Part shown: piece by piece, positions 49,318 to 59,231 of the stretch | Numbering within the stretch: the stretch's first letter is position 1 | Layout of the letters: each line of letters starts with the position of its first letter | Source of the DNA: Lachancea kluyveri NRRL Y-12651 | Lineage: Eukaryota; Ascomycota; Saccharomycetes; Saccharomycetales; Saccharomycetaceae | Length of the DNA stretch: 64,000 nt | NCBI GenBank assembly: GCA_000149225.2 | Contig: CM000693.1 | Span: 496,001-560,000 of the forward strand | Direction of reading: 5' to 3' | Notes under the pieces: model-generated | Seen by the model: the letters and a program-made list of their open reading frames with translations, nothing else | Database searches by the model: none | What the model was told of the DNA's origin: nothing | Translations under genes and position numbers: made by a program

Positions 49318-49505
49318 CGAACTACGGGCGGTATGCTACGCGGTTACGGTCCCAGCCTAGCTCCTCTGAGGCCTCTGCCCGCTCCCCAATGGCACTGTAG
49401 CAGCCTTGCCTAGCTCCAGGAAGCCAGTACCACGGGCTAGTCGACAGTGCGGCCAGTATACCCTCTGGGTCTCCACCTAGACGGAGAGCCCAGTGGACCG
49501 GTCTC
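49318..49505. other. GC-rich, hairpin-containing island in the RPL27 promoter
   Basis: About 190 bp of markedly GC-rich sequence in an AT-rich intergene. It has a 10-bp direct repeat GCCTAGCTCC (49355-49364 and 49408-49417). A stem-loop has arms CTGGGTCTCC (49465-49474) and GGAGAGCCCAG (49483-49493), ten base pairs with one bulge, and loop ACCTAGAC. No ORF explains it. It could be promoter architecture or an unrecognised RNA. Confidence 0.6.
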
Positions 49506-49606
49506 GGGCAAAATCTTTTACCAACTTTTCAACAAAAGTTGTGATAGTCAATTTCTTGTACAAGCTTTCTGGTTCAATAACATCACATAAAGAATCATCA
49601 CCAAAA

Positions 49607-50494
49607 ATGGCTAAGTTCTTGAAAGCTGGTAAAGTTGGTACGTATCAGCATTATGCTACAATTACTATTATCGGCCGTGCCGCATGTTCCTTTTTCCAAA
49701 TAGATTTGTGATAATTTTGAAACTGAGAGGCAAGAATACCTGGAGTTTTGTGGGAAGTATAGGGATAATATTCTGATGGAGTGCTTGGTAAAGCGATTGA
49801 ACTATAATAAATGAATTTCTAACTGTGGACCGGGAATTTCGAGATTGAACTGACCTAGATTGAATTGTTGATGTGAACTACTCTGATTGGTTAGAGTCTG
49901 TTACAAAACTGAGGATTACACAGCTAAGCTATCCAGGTAATAAAAATACATTGAAACAACTATGGACGGTGCTTCCAAAGCATCCTTAAACGAAGGTTCG
50001 TTGAACAATTAAACCAAGCACTCCTGTCGCTCGTAAGTTATACAAGTGACCTGGTAAAGGAACGAGGTGACAGGCCAAATCATTTGACCTAATAATACTA
50101 ACTCTTTAAAATAGCTGTCGTTGTCCGCGGTCGTTACGCTGGTAAGAAGGTCGTTATCATCAAGCCACATGATGACGGTTCCAAGTCTCACCCATTCGGT
50201 CACGCTTTGGTTGCCGGTATTGAAAGATACCCATTGAAGGTTACCAAGAGACAAGGTGCCAAGAAGGTTGCCAAGAGAACCAAGATTAAGCCATTCGTCA
50301 AGGTTATCAACTACAACCACTTGTTGCCAACCAGATACACCTTGGACGTTGAAGCCTTCAAGTCTGTTGTCTCTACTGAAACTTTCGAAGAACCATCTCA
50401 ACGTGAAGAAGCCAAGAAGGTTATCAAGAAAGCCTTTGAAGAAAGACACCAAGCTGGTAAGAACCAATGGTTCTTCACTAAGTTGAACTTCTAA
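49607..50494 (+). CDS. RPL27: 60S ribosomal protein L27 (eL27), two exons
   Basis: Exon 1 is 49607-49637 and exon 2 is 50115-50494, joined in frame after [10 protein letters not shown] to give [12 protein letters not shown] and a 136-residue protein, the family length. The intron (477 nt) has donor GTACGT, branch point TACTAAC at 50096-50102 and acceptor ATAG only 12 nt after the branch motif. The conserved sequence includes [40 protein letters not shown] and the end [15 protein letters not shown]. Very strong preferred-codon use. S. cerevisiae has two copies (YHR010W and YDR471W, ohnologs); here one gene lies where both blocks predict it. No snoRNA recognised in the intron. Confidence 0.97.
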
Positions 50495-50657
50495 GCATTA
50501 TCTGTCTATCTGGTGCAATGATGGATTTATGTAATTTTTAGCTTTATAACCTTTTTTAATCAAAAAGAATAACGTTTCAGTGTTAATATTTCTACACTTT
50601 TTCTCAGTACATCACTTATCAATCTTTTTCTACGCCTAGGCTTACTTTTTTTTTATT

Positions 50658-50658
<1 letters not shown>

Positions 50659-50688
<30 letters not shown>
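50659..50688 (+). repeat. 30-nt poly(T) tract between RPL27 and DIA4
   Basis: Uninterrupted run of 30 T, preceded by further T runs from 50646. Long dA:dT tracts exclude nucleosomes, so it may open the DIA4 promoter some 60 bp downstream. Confidence 0.9.
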
Positions 50689-50689
<1 letters not shown>

Positions 50690-50748
50690 ATTGGATAGAT
50701 CCCTCTATTAAAGACCGAGTGGTTGAGTGATAAGTTAAACGGAAGAAC

Positions 50749-52080
50749 ATGTCAGCCAGGCGATTATTCTCAGTCAGTAGCGCTGTTAGATTTCTAAGAA
50801 AACCTCAATTTGATGTTAAGGCTATTATTGCAGAAATGCCCCAGTATTTGGGCTCCATAAAAAACAGAGAGCTAACCGTTGGGGATGAACTGCAGAAGCA
50901 ATTACAAGAATTACCAAACTATCAAACAGAGTTAAGGGATTGTGATTACCAAATAGCCAAGATACAAGCAGACCGAAAATCCATTGAGAATAAACTGAAG
51001 CAGGATAAATCTAGAATCTCGGAACTCAAACGAGATCTACAGGATTTGAAGCTACAGTACCAAACCATTTCAGAGAAGCGGAGATTAGCTGATGAATATA
51101 TTACCGAAATATGTTTATCTCTACCTAACTTAACTCATGATACGGTACCGACTACTGGGCCCCAGATTGTGCAGTGGATTAACCCCAAAGACGAGTATGT
51201 CCCAAATGCTGAAAGAGATCATCATGCTATAATGACACGTAAACAATTGGTAGATTTTCAAACAGCTTCTAATATTACAGGAACATCGTGGTATTACCTG
51301 ATCAATGAGGGCGCTCAGTTGGAGCATGCCCTGGTGTCTTATGCCACAAAAAAGGCAAGAGACCGTGGTTTCAGGATGTGCTTACCGCCAAGTATTGCGA
51401 AAAACGAAGTCATTGATGCATGTGGTTTTAGACCTCGTGATATGAATAACGAGCAGCAAATCTATCACTTACAGAATAGTTATTTAGGGTTAACTGCTAC
51501 CGCAGAGATTACTTTAGCTGGTATGGGAATCAACAAGGTTATGAGTGGAATCGAACCACACAAGTTGGTCGGTGTAAGTCGTAGTTATAGGGCTGAGGCA
51601 GGAGCGCGTGGTAGGGACACCAAAGGCCTGTACAGGGTGCATGAATTTACCAAGGTAGAATTGTTTTGCTGGTGCAAACCGGATCAGAGCAATCAGCTTC
51701 TGGAAGAATTAAAAAATTTCCAAATTGATATAATCACGGAGCTGGGGCTTACCGGAAAAGTTCTGAATATGCCGGCCAATGACTTGGGTGCACCAGCGTA
51801 CAAGAAATATGATATTGAAGTGTGGATGCCAGGTAGAGGTTCATTTGGTGAGGTCACATCTACTTCCAACTGCACAGATTTTCAAAGTAGAAGAATGAAC
51901 ACCAAATTTAGAAATGAAAAATCTGGTAAATTGGAATACGTCCATACTTTGAACGGTACAGCAATGGCTGTTCCTCGTGTTATCTTAGCGCTGGTAGAGA
52001 ACTTTTATAACCCTGAGACAGGCAAGATTTATGTCCCAAAGGTGCTACAATCATACATGGACGGAAGAGAGTACATTTAA
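50749..52080 (+). CDS. DIA4: Mitochondrial seryl-tRNA synthetase Dia4
   Basis: Encodes 443 residues (S. cerevisiae 446). Charges mitochondrial tRNA-Ser. The basic N terminus is a probable mitochondrial presequence (RRLFSVSSAVRFLRK). The antiparallel coiled-coil tRNA-binding arm is at about 45-120 (ELQKQLQELPNYQTELRDCD, RISELKRDLQDLKLQYQ). The class II catalytic core has TSWYYLINEGAQLEHALV, TATAEITLAGM, motif 2 SRSYRAEAGARGRDTKGLYR with FTKVE near residue 280, and motif 3 GTAMAVPRVILALVENF near 403. It lies after RPL27, as YHR011W follows YHR010W. Confidence 0.95.
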   Translation: MSARRLFSVSSAVRFLRKPQFDVKAIIAEMPQYLGSIKNRELTVGDELQKQLQELPNYQTELRDCDYQIAKIQADRKSIENKLKQDKSRISELKRDLQDLKLQYQTISEKRRLADEYITEICLSLPNLTHDTVPTTGPQIVQWINPKDEYVPNAERDHHAIMTRKQLVDFQTASNITGTSWYYLINEGAQLEHALVSYATKKARDRGFRMCLPPSIAKNEVIDACGFRPRDMNNEQQIYHLQNSYLGLTATAEITLAGMGINKVMSGIEPHKLVGVSRSYRAEAGARGRDTKGLYRVHEFTKVELFCWCKPDQSNQLLEELKNFQIDIITELGLTGKVLNMPANDLGAPAYKKYDIEVWMPGRGSFGEVTSTSNCTDFQSRRMNTKFRNEKSGKLEYVHTLNGTAMAVPRVILALVENFYNPETGKIYVPKVLQSYMDGREYI

Positions 52081-52309
52081 TCCAATGGTATAGATAAACT
52101 TGTAAATAGGTACCGATTTATTTGTATTTTTCACGAAAAGTTGTGAACGGTTACCACATCAGTTATGCTTCGATACCAGTAGCTACATGGGCTTACTAAA
52201 TTTTACGTACGTACTATATGATAACTGGTGATCATGGAAAAGCTGCCAGAAAGGGGATGTTTTCATTTTCTTAGAATAGACCTCTGATTGGGAAGAATTA
52301 TAATAAAAA

Positions 52310-53220
52310 ATGCTTTTGTTAGCTCTGAGTGACGCTCATATTCCTGATAGAGCAATTGTATGTTTTTCCAGATACCCGGTTGACTTTTTTTCGTTTTATT
52401 TACTAACAGAAGGAATTCATTTGCATAGGATTTGCCTCTAAAGTTCAAAAAACTATTGAGTGTGCCAAACAAGATTTCGCAAGTGCTGTTACTTGGCAAC
52501 TGTACTAAATCACATAGCTTTTTGAAATTCGTGAATCAAATTTCATCCAATGTCGTTATAGTACGTGGAGAATTTGATAACGGTACTATTGCTACTACAA
52601 AGACTACTACTCGCGATATACCGATAACCACCATCATTAAACAAGGTAATTTTAGGATTGGCTGCTGTAACGGCTACACTTTGGTGCCTAAAAATGATCC
52701 GCTATCTCTTCTGACCTTATCTAGACAACTGGATGTTGACATCCTGTTATGGGGTGGGACGCACAACGTGGAAGCTTATACCTTGGAAGGCAAATTTTTT
52801 ATTAATCCAGGCAGTTGCACTGGCGCATTTAATGCAGATTGGCCAATTCAAGATGAGTTGGACACTCAGGAACAGCTAAACATAAACGATGAGGTGCTCG
52901 AATCAGCCGACTTTAAGGAACCAACTGCAGAAAGTGATGTGGGAAACAAAGAGAATGAGCCAAACGTCGAAGAGGCAAACGAAAAATCAGAAAACCTCGC
53001 CAAAAATGTTGAATCAAAGGAGCATAAATCTTTATCTGAAGACGATGGAAAAACCGATAGTACAGATGAAGAGGAAGATGAAATTGACATAAACGGTGGC
53101 AATATTCCAAGTTTTTGTCTGTTAGATATACAAGGGTCCACCTGTACACTATACATATACACGCATGCTGACAGTGAAGTGAAAGTGGATAAAGTCGTTT
53201 ATAAAAAAGACCAAGTGTAG
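52310..53220 (+). CDS. VPS29: Retromer subunit Vps29, two exons
   Basis: Exon 1 is 52310-52357 (16 codons) and exon 2 is 52429-53220, 279 residues in all (S. cerevisiae 282). Vps29 is a metallophosphoesterase-fold scaffold of the endosomal retromer complex with Vps35 and Vps26. The intron (71 nt) has donor GTATGT, branch TACTAAC at 52401-52407 and acceptor ATAG. Splicing restores MLLLALSDAHIPDRAI-DLPLKFKKLL, the family N terminus. Conserved motifs are VVIVRGEFD, IGCCNGYTLVPKND, LLWGGTHNVEAYTLEGK and NPGSCTGAFNADWP. The acidic insert (about 190-250) before the last strands is typical of yeast Vps29 and variable. It matches YHR012W, which also has an intron. Confidence 0.95.
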
Positions 53221-53483
53221 TTATGTTATTTTAATGCAAGTAAGCATAACGAAGCATATAACCTGAACACGCCAAAAAGTTGATCTTAAAGAAAGAAAAA
53301 AAAAAAAAAAAAAAGGGAAATGCTGATGATTCGAACAGAGAAAAAGAGCATAGCATAGAATCGAAGAGTAGTACCAAGTTCATAAGTTAAAAATTATTAA
53401 TGTGAGAGTGATTAAAATATAAGACATTTGTGCGTCAATGCTAGGACAAATCAGAAAACCGAAACGTAGCTCACAAAATTCTG

Positions 53484-55373
53484 TTAATTCTGTTTCAAAC
53501 CTAAATATTGGGCAACAGTTTTCCCATTAAATTCCCATTTCAACGGGTTGTAACCATAGTATTCCTTGACTTCTTTATCTTCGGCATCCACTATGTTTTG
53601 GGCAGAGATCAAAACCGGGTCCCTTAAGAACAAAGCAAAACCTAGGATTGGAACACAGAAGCATATGCCTACAATAATTAGCAACTTTTGTACGTGCCTA
53701 TAAGCTTCTACCAACTCCATCCTCAGTGGTGTGCCCCAAGTATACTTTTTGATGAAACTGAGCGGAGCAGAGTAGGCAAGCCTGGCTAATGTTTTGTTGG
53801 TGAATCTTTTACCAATCTCATTTGGTAAGACTTGGGTCCAGATAGCTCCAGAGACAGAACTTCCGACAGCGGAACCAATATAGTAGGATATAGCGTACAA
53901 AGTGGTGATGGTAGCCATTCTTTCATGGTTGACATAGGCTTGTAGAGAAGCTTGGACAGGGTGTGTGAAAAACGCACCGCCAAAACCCAACAAAACTTGA
54001 GATGCAATCATTCCGCCATGAGATTGTGAACCTCCACGATACTTGATCATGATACCAAATGCAACTAGCCACATGCAGACGCCAAATACAATGAAACATT
54101 TCATCTTTCTCACTTTTGAGATAGCCAGGCCTACACACAGGCCAGTAATTATAGTGGAAAATGAGTATAATGAGTTGATCCTGGTAGCACTCTTAACTGA
54201 CTCATGTATAGCGACAACCAAAATTGTGTATAAGTAATCACCTTGCATATACCAACAGAAATCAATCAAAATCCCGATACCCAAAGCGCAGTAGACACCT
54301 CTATCTCTAAACATGTCAGTAGGAGCAATTGGGTGAGTAGCGATCCTGTTCTCCCAAAATGCGAAGACTGGAATCCAGCAGAAACCTAGAATTAATGGGA
54401 CAATGACTTTAGCGGTTCTCCACTCCGCTGTTTCACCACCGGCTAAGGTCAGCGGCGTCAAGATCAAACCTAAAATGATCATTAGTGATAAGACTCCGAA
54501 TATATCCAGCTTCCAAAAGAAAACCTCGACGACGAACTTTTTAAATCCCAACCTCTTATACTCCGTCTGCATACCGCGCAACTGATTTAAATCTCCACTC
54601 TTTTTGGCGAGATACTGCATATGAATGAAACATAGCACTAATGGAATCGTGGCAACTGGCAAACAAATCGCCCATACACCAATACCCGGCCACGACCAGT
54701 TGTCGCCAATCGCCTCGACGATATCACCAGACACCCATGTGTTGATGATAAAGGGAGCGGCTGATATCAAGGTACAAAACACTCTCCAGTTTAAATTGGA
54801 AAAATCCGCTGCTATAACCTTGAACAAAATAGCTAGACCACAGAGACCAAATTGATACAAAATCATACCAGCAGCGTATCTAGTAACATCGTAGGCTTGT
54901 GTGCAAATGATAGTACCAGCCACATATAACAGCACAGACACAACGATCAGCTCGATCCTACCGAATACGTCAGATAACCTGGAGTACAGAGGCAGTCCAC
55001 ACGCTGCAGCGACAGATCTGACGACATTGACTGTGGACAACAGAGAATGCTGTTTGTACGAGTTTGTAGCATAGGCATTCATGGACCTTCTAACCATCGA
55101 ATCCAACCGGAACACGAATCCCATCAAGAAAAGTGAAAAAAAGATTGCCGATTTACCCCATAGATGGTTATACTGTTTGTTTAGGATTTCCACCTTTTGT
55201 ACACCATATGATTTTTCTTCTTCTTCTTCGAAATGAGAATCGTAATTGTCAGGGATTGAGTCACCATGAGTATTGGAGTACTGGTACTTCTCGACGTCAG
55301 TGCCTATGTGGGAGTTTGAATTTGAGGAAACAGATTCCAATGGACTGTCCGTTTCGTTGTTTTTGGTGCTCAT
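53484..55373 (-). CDS. ARN-family siderophore-iron transporter (MFS)
   Basis: Encodes 629 residues from the first ATG in frame at 55373. Major-facilitator protein of the ARN/SIT/GEX branch, which takes up ferric siderophores by proton symport or, in GEX proteins, exchanges glutathione. Fourteen hydrophobic segments are expected. Family marks include YATNSYKQHSLLSTVNVV, SRLSDVFGRIELIVVSVLLY, FSNLNWRVFCTLISAAPFII, WVSGDIVEAIGDNWSWPGIG, DYLYTILVVAIHESVKSATR and AYRHVQKLLIIVG. The residue pattern looks closer to Arn1/Arn2/Sit1 than to Enb1; the substrate cannot be fixed. The first loop reads LDSMVRRSMNAYATNSY, where relatives have LDGxIR, so the helix-1 environment differs. There is no transporter between VPS29 and ARD1 in S. 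cerevisiae, so this is an extra gene. Confidence 0.9.
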   Translation of the reverse strand: MSTKNNETDSPLESVSSNSNSHIGTDVEKYQYSNTHGDSIPDNYDSHFEEEEEKSYGVQKVEILNKQYNHLWGKSAIFFSLFLMGFVFRLDSMVRRSMNAYATNSYKQHSLLSTVNVVRSVAAACGLPLYSRLSDVFGRIELIVVSVLLYVAGTIICTQAYDVTRYAAGMILYQFGLCGLAILFKVIAADFSNLNWRVFCTLISAAPFIINTWVSGDIVEAIGDNWSWPGIGVWAICLPVATIPLVLCFIHMQYLAKKSGDLNQLRGMQTEYKRLGFKKFVVEVFFWKLDIFGVLSLMIILGLILTPLTLAGGETAEWRTAKVIVPLILGFCWIPVFAFWENRIATHPIAPTDMFRDRGVYCALGIGILIDFCWYMQGDYLYTILVVAIHESVKSATRINSLYSFSTIITGLCVGLAISKVRKMKCFIVFGVCMWLVAFGIMIKYRGGSQSHGGMIASQVLLGFGGAFFTHPVQASLQAYVNHERMATITTLYAISYYIGSAVGSSVSGAIWTQVLPNEIGKRFTNKTLARLAYSAPLSFIKKYTWGTPLRMELVEAYRHVQKLLIIVGICFCVPILGFALFLRDPVLISAQNIVDAEDKEVKEYYGYNPLKWEFNGKTVAQYLGLKQN

Positions 55374-56598
55374 TGTTTCACAGACCTTGAAACTATTGTG
55401 CACTGGAAGAGCAAACAAGGCAAGAAGGACATTCGGTTGGGCATTTGATCAGGCTGGCCTGCTATGTTTATATACCTTTTGTTGCTGGTATTAAGTACTT
55501 TTGGTAACATAGGTAATAAAAATTTTGGGGTGCAACTTTGTCAGATTTAGCTTATCCCAGTTGCCTTGGCGCATTGTACACTCCGAAACTCGCCAGCTGG
55601 TGATAACTGTTACAACCGCTGAAACGATCCGCAGAAACATACCATCTACAACAAGTCTCAACTACAAACATATTTTGAGTCAAAAACGAAATTATATATA
55701 TAATCAAATACGGAGGAGTGAAAGCTTCTCAATTATAGCAATAGTGTAACGACACTACTGCTACGGTATGACTGCTTGTACTGCTACGAGAGACCAGTCT
55801 TAATCAATCCCTTCTTGCTCTGGTATACTTCAATTTTCGTCGCTGTTAAATCCGTGGCTTTAACAGGTAATGGTATCTGGACCCGTGCGGCTGAAGAGGT
55901 GCAATCAATAAAATGGTTCCTTTCTTCGTATAGCATAAGTTATCTAGAGACATAATTAAAATCACCAGATCACCAACTGATGGTGCAAAGGTGCGGATGT
56001 CACACTTCTCAAGCTTCAACGGTGGGATTTGTAATTATCTGGTCATTTATATGCTCTGTTATTAGTTGGCTATGCTGGAAACCACAACATTGGTGCCTTA
56101 TGATCGGAAACCGGATATTCGATGGCAAGCTTCCTCACTGATTCTACTATGGTCACATTCCTTTTGAGCTTTCCTTCATACCATCGACATCTCGTGTGAG
56201 CCCTAACTTGCAAGGAAATATTTATATGTCACAGAATACGAATTGTCCGAGTGAAAAAAATTTTCCTTTCATTGAAAAGCTCATCTTTCTTTCCATAAAT
56301 CCTTCATTTCTACTCTTTTCTTATGATTGATTTTTTTTGGGTTTTTTATTTTGAAACCCAAGGAAGTATATTGCTATTCAGAGAAGTGTCTCTGTCCTGT
56401 ATACTTCCTTCTAATATTCTCTACATGATGATTCTGAGTGCATTTGGCTCGAGACGTTTTTGTCGGTGTGGAAAAAACCAAGCTACCTTTTAATTTTTGT
56501 CTGAAACTGTGAGAATAATTCTTGTTAAAAAAAAGTTCAATAAAGCTAATAATATGAAGGCTTGACTATGTAAAAGAAGTCAGTGTTAGGCTTGCACC
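55374..56598. other. Long intergenic region, ARN-type promoter to ARD1 3' flank (1.2 kb)
   Basis: Apart from a candidate Aft1 site no gene, tRNA, LTR or centromere-like pair was seen. A CGGAAACC near 56105 resembles part of a CDEIII but lacks the full core and a CDEI partner. Confidence 0.5.
55528..55534 (-). promoter_or_regulatory. Candidate Aft1/iron-response core upstream of the ARN gene
   Basis: GGGTGCA, the reverse complement of TGCACCC, the core bound by the iron-responsive activators Aft1/Aft2. It lies about 155 bp upstream of the transporter ATG, a usual distance. The flanking base does not fully fit the longer consensus. Confidence 0.4.
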
Positions 56599-57288
56599 TT
56601 ACACCACGATGTTGTCGACACCCTCATGTAAGATGCTTTCAAGTAGATCACTCTGCAAATCATCTTCTAGTTCACCTTGCTGGAACTTACTAGGCAACAA
56701 TTCCTCCAAGTCTAAAACTTTTTTCATAGCATACGCATCTTCCCCGTCTTGATAGTAACTTTTTTCAACTTTTAAGACCTCGAATGTCAAGGTATCTCTG
56801 TACAAATGTAATGCGGCCCTATTCGATTGTCTGACGTGTAGCGATACATATTTTGCCTTGTAAACCTCAGTCAAAGCAAACAATGCTTGTCTCATCAGTT
56901 TTTCAGCAATACCCATTCTTCTGTACGTTCTCATTACACTTAATGAGGTGACGTGCCCGTTAGGAGTCTTGTCTTCTGCTTCAGGATCATCATTCATCTT
57001 AGCTAACACGTAACCGACCAACTTTTCGCCGGCACGGATATAAGTTGGGTCTTTCTTGACACTCTCCTCAGCATGTGCCTTTACGTTGTTTTCCTGAGCC
57101 AACTGTTCCAATTCCTCTTCTAAATCGGCGACATCGTCTGTGGTCGTGGCGACAAATGAGGCTTCTGGCCATGAAAGTATATGGTACATGTAGTATTTAA
57201 GCATGTAGTTTTCTGGCAAATTGTTGAGGTTAGCATTCTGCATGCATATAATATCCTCAATCGTGGCCCTCCTGATTGTGATACCCAT
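56599..57288 (-). CDS. ARD1: NatA N-terminal acetyltransferase catalytic subunit Ard1 (Naa10)
   Basis: Encodes 229 residues (S. cerevisiae 238). With Nat1 and Nat5 it acetylates N termini exposed after methionine removal, on ribosomes. The start [20 protein letters not shown] and [20 protein letters not shown] are nearly invariant. The GNAT fold carries the acetyl-CoA loop [12 protein letters not shown], then [20 protein letters not shown] and [14 protein letters not shown]. The family-variable acidic insert is at about 48-75. The acidic C terminus ([20 protein letters not shown]) is conserved in yeasts. It matches YHR013C. Divergent from TRS31 across 157 bp. Confidence 0.97.
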   Translation of the reverse strand: MGITIRRATIEDIICMQNANLNNLPENYMLKYYMYHILSWPEASFVATTTDDVADLEEELEQLAQENNVKAHAEESVKKDPTYIRAGEKLVGYVLAKMNDDPEAEDKTPNGHVTSLSVMRTYRRMGIAEKLMRQALFALTEVYKAKYVSLHVRQSNRAALHLYRDTLTFEVLKVEKSYYQDGEDAYAMKKVLDLEELLPSKFQQGELEDDLQSDLLESILHEGVDNIVV

Positions 57289-57445
57289 TTTTCCTTGTTT
57301 TTATTGCTGTTTTTATCTACATTAATGATAATTGTGCAGAATTCTCTGATGAAATTTTTCAAAGCCTGTGTTGTCTCGAGAAAACACTGAACCTAAGGGC
57401 ATTTCAACTCGGAAACCAACATAAAAGCAAAGAGCATTTGAAAAA

Positions 57446-58213
57446 ATGAGCCACAGAATCATATCACCATCGACATCTAATATCCCAACAGCCGCTGCTA
57501 CTGGATCTACCGGTTACGATTATACCATCGGACCTCAGCAGACCTTGCCCAACGAACAAGCAACGATAAGCTCGACTATATATAATGGATCCTTGCACCC
57601 GAACGCCAGAAAGACAGAGGTTTCATTGTCGAGCTATGCCTTTTTATTCCAGGAAATAGTGTCACAGCAGCATAGCTTAAGCAAATCGGTCAAAGATTTA
57701 GAGACAAGGCTAAACTCTCTGGGCTACACCATCGGTCTACGTCTCCTGGAACTGTTAAACTTTAGAAGCAGCATCCCACAACACCAGCAAAGAGCATTTT
57801 TCAACAACGCCAATAATTCAACAGGTACGATTACATCAGATGAATCACTGGCTAGCTCTATAGTAACGATGAAACGTCGAGACTTGAAAATCCTTGATAT
57901 CTTGCAGTTCATCCACAGCACGGTATGGAGGTATCTTTTTGATCACGTGAGTGACGACCTCGTTAAGAGTTCAGAGAGAGAGAACGAGTATATGGTCATC
58001 GATAATTTACCTTCTCTAACCCAGTTTATCGGGAGTACTAACATCAGTTGTGACTCGTTTGTCTGTGGGATCCTTGAAGGGCTATTGGATAGCGCTAATT
58101 TTCCTTGTACCGTGAGTGCGCACTCGATGCCCGAGGGTCAATTCAGCCAAAGAGTCGTATACTTGATCAAGTTCAATGAACAAGTTGTAGAGAGAGAATC
58201 TCTGAGATTTTAG
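57446..58213 (+). CDS. TRS31: TRAPP complex core subunit Trs31 (TRAPPC5)
   Basis: Encodes 255 residues (S. cerevisiae 283). Bet3-family alpha/beta subunit of TRAPP, the GEF for Ypt1 and relatives in ER-Golgi and Golgi traffic. The disordered N terminus (about 1-55) precedes KTEVSLSSYAFLFQEIVSQQ, RLNSLGYTIGLRLLELLNFR, LDILQFIHSTVWRYLFDH and the C-terminal FVCGILEGLLDSANFPCTVS. These are Trs31/TRAPPC5 hallmarks. A serine/asparagine insert lies at about 115-135. It matches YDR472W. Confidence 0.95.
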   Translation: MSHRIISPSTSNIPTAAATGSTGYDYTIGPQQTLPNEQATISSTIYNGSLHPNARKTEVSLSSYAFLFQEIVSQQHSLSKSVKDLETRLNSLGYTIGLRLLELLNFRSSIPQHQQRAFFNNANNSTGTITSDESLASSIVTMKRRDLKILDILQFIHSTVWRYLFDHVSDDLVKSSERENEYMVIDNLPSLTQFIGSTNISCDSFVCGILEGLLDSANFPCTVSAHSMPEGQFSQRVVYLIKFNEQVVERESLRF

Positions 58214-58343
58214 TAGTATAATCTAAAGACTCTGCCTACTGTCTACACAAAGCTTGTACTATTATAAACAAGGTCGTCAAAAGAGTGTATAAGGAACCAA
58301 GCAGTTTTCGTATTAACTTTCAAAGGAATAACTTCAAAAGACG

Positions 58344-59231
58344 ATGTCCCCCTTGATCAAAAGAAGTGACGGTTTTCAAATGAGGAAAAAGCGTTTTAAA
58401 CTAGAAGACGAGAGTGGATTGATTCTTCCCTTGCAGTCGAAATCTACAAACGTTGCCAGTACTAATACTGTCAAAGCATGCCTAAAAAAAAAGGGTTCAA
58501 CGCCACCCAAGAAAAGGAGATGTACAAAGCCTCAAGGTGCCCTATTTGCCGACGAGAATGTTACATTGAGGCTAGTAGACACTGATGACAAAAGGTTCTT
58601 ACTCCATAATACAGATTCTGTGAGTGATGAAGCTCAGCGGCTAAAGAGAAAGACAGAAGATGAACAACCTTGTAAGCTGGAAACAATTCATGAACAGGAG
58701 TCAATAAAGTTAAGTGATTTCGACCAACCACCAGACTCCACTTCAACACCGATTGCAAGTCCTGATAGAAGTTCATCCCCTTCGATGTTCCTGTTGGATA
58801 CAATGAGACCTTCGCCTGTCATAAATATAAATGCTGGCGTGAATTGGTACCCACCTATCCCACCATCAGGCCATGCTCAACTCTCTGTTTGTGGCAATCC
58901 TTTACTACCTCCTTACTACCATTACCAAGAGTCGCCTTTAAGAAATAGAAACATAAGGCCTGAGGTTTACCAAGAAGCGGCTTACACTAATTTTCCAAAC
59001 ATGCCATATTATCAAGGGTACGCGTATGCTCCAATAATGCCCCATCCTTACCAAGAAATTCCTCTTCGAAGTTATCCAAATCCATACGGAGCTTTTTATG
59101 CACAGAATTCAGTACCCAATCCTGATAACGTGCAACCACTAGGCTCCCATAGATCAAGTACAACGAGCAGTGGAACATTAAGCTATAAATCCAGTGGAGG
59201 AAATGCAACCTACCATGGTAGTAGCGGCTGA
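58344..59231 (+). CDS. SPO13-position protein, basic N terminus and tyrosine/proline-rich C terminus
   Basis: Encodes 295 residues. Orientation and place directly after the ARD1/TRS31 pair correspond to S. cerevisiae SPO13 (YHR014W, 291 residues), the meiosis-I regulator that recruits polo kinase Cdc5. The N terminus is basic (RKKRFKLEDESG, STPPKKRRCTKPQG). A run of Ser/Thr-Pro sites in the middle (DSTSTPIASPDRSSSPSMF) offers S-[ST]-P polo-box-type motifs. The last 120 residues are rich in Tyr, Pro and Asn (YPPIPPSGHAQ, FPNMPYYQGYAYAPIMPHPY). Spo13 evolves too fast for me to confirm identity by sequence, and no URS1-type meiotic element is visible in the 130 bp upstream. Treated as a positional candidate. 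Confidence 0.5.
   Translation: MSPLIKRSDGFQMRKKRFKLEDESGLILPLQSKSTNVASTNTVKACLKKKGSTPPKKRRCTKPQGALFADENVTLRLVDTDDKRFLLHNTDSVSDEAQRLKRKTEDEQPCKLETIHEQESIKLSDFDQPPDSTSTPIASPDRSSSPSMFLLDTMRPSPVININAGVNWYPPIPPSGHAQLSVCGNPLLPPYYHYQESPLRNRNIRPEVYQEAAYTNFPNMPYYQGYAYAPIMPHPYQEIPLRSYPNPYGAFYAQNSVPNPDNVQPLGSHRSSTTSSGTLSYKSSGGNATYHGSSG

Larger units (their letters stand above)
48971..49606. other. Divergent promoter region of the coiled-coil gene and RPL27
   Basis: Holds a Rap1 site and a GC-rich island, both listed separately, then a T-rich stretch and the RPL27 leader. Confidence 0.6.

Noticed and set aside
53326-53345. B-box-like TTCGAA near VPS29
   Set aside because: No cloverleaf can be folded around it.
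56095-56115. CDEIII-like CGGAAACC in the ARN-ARD1 gap
   Set aside because: Incomplete core and no CDEI partner on the proper side.
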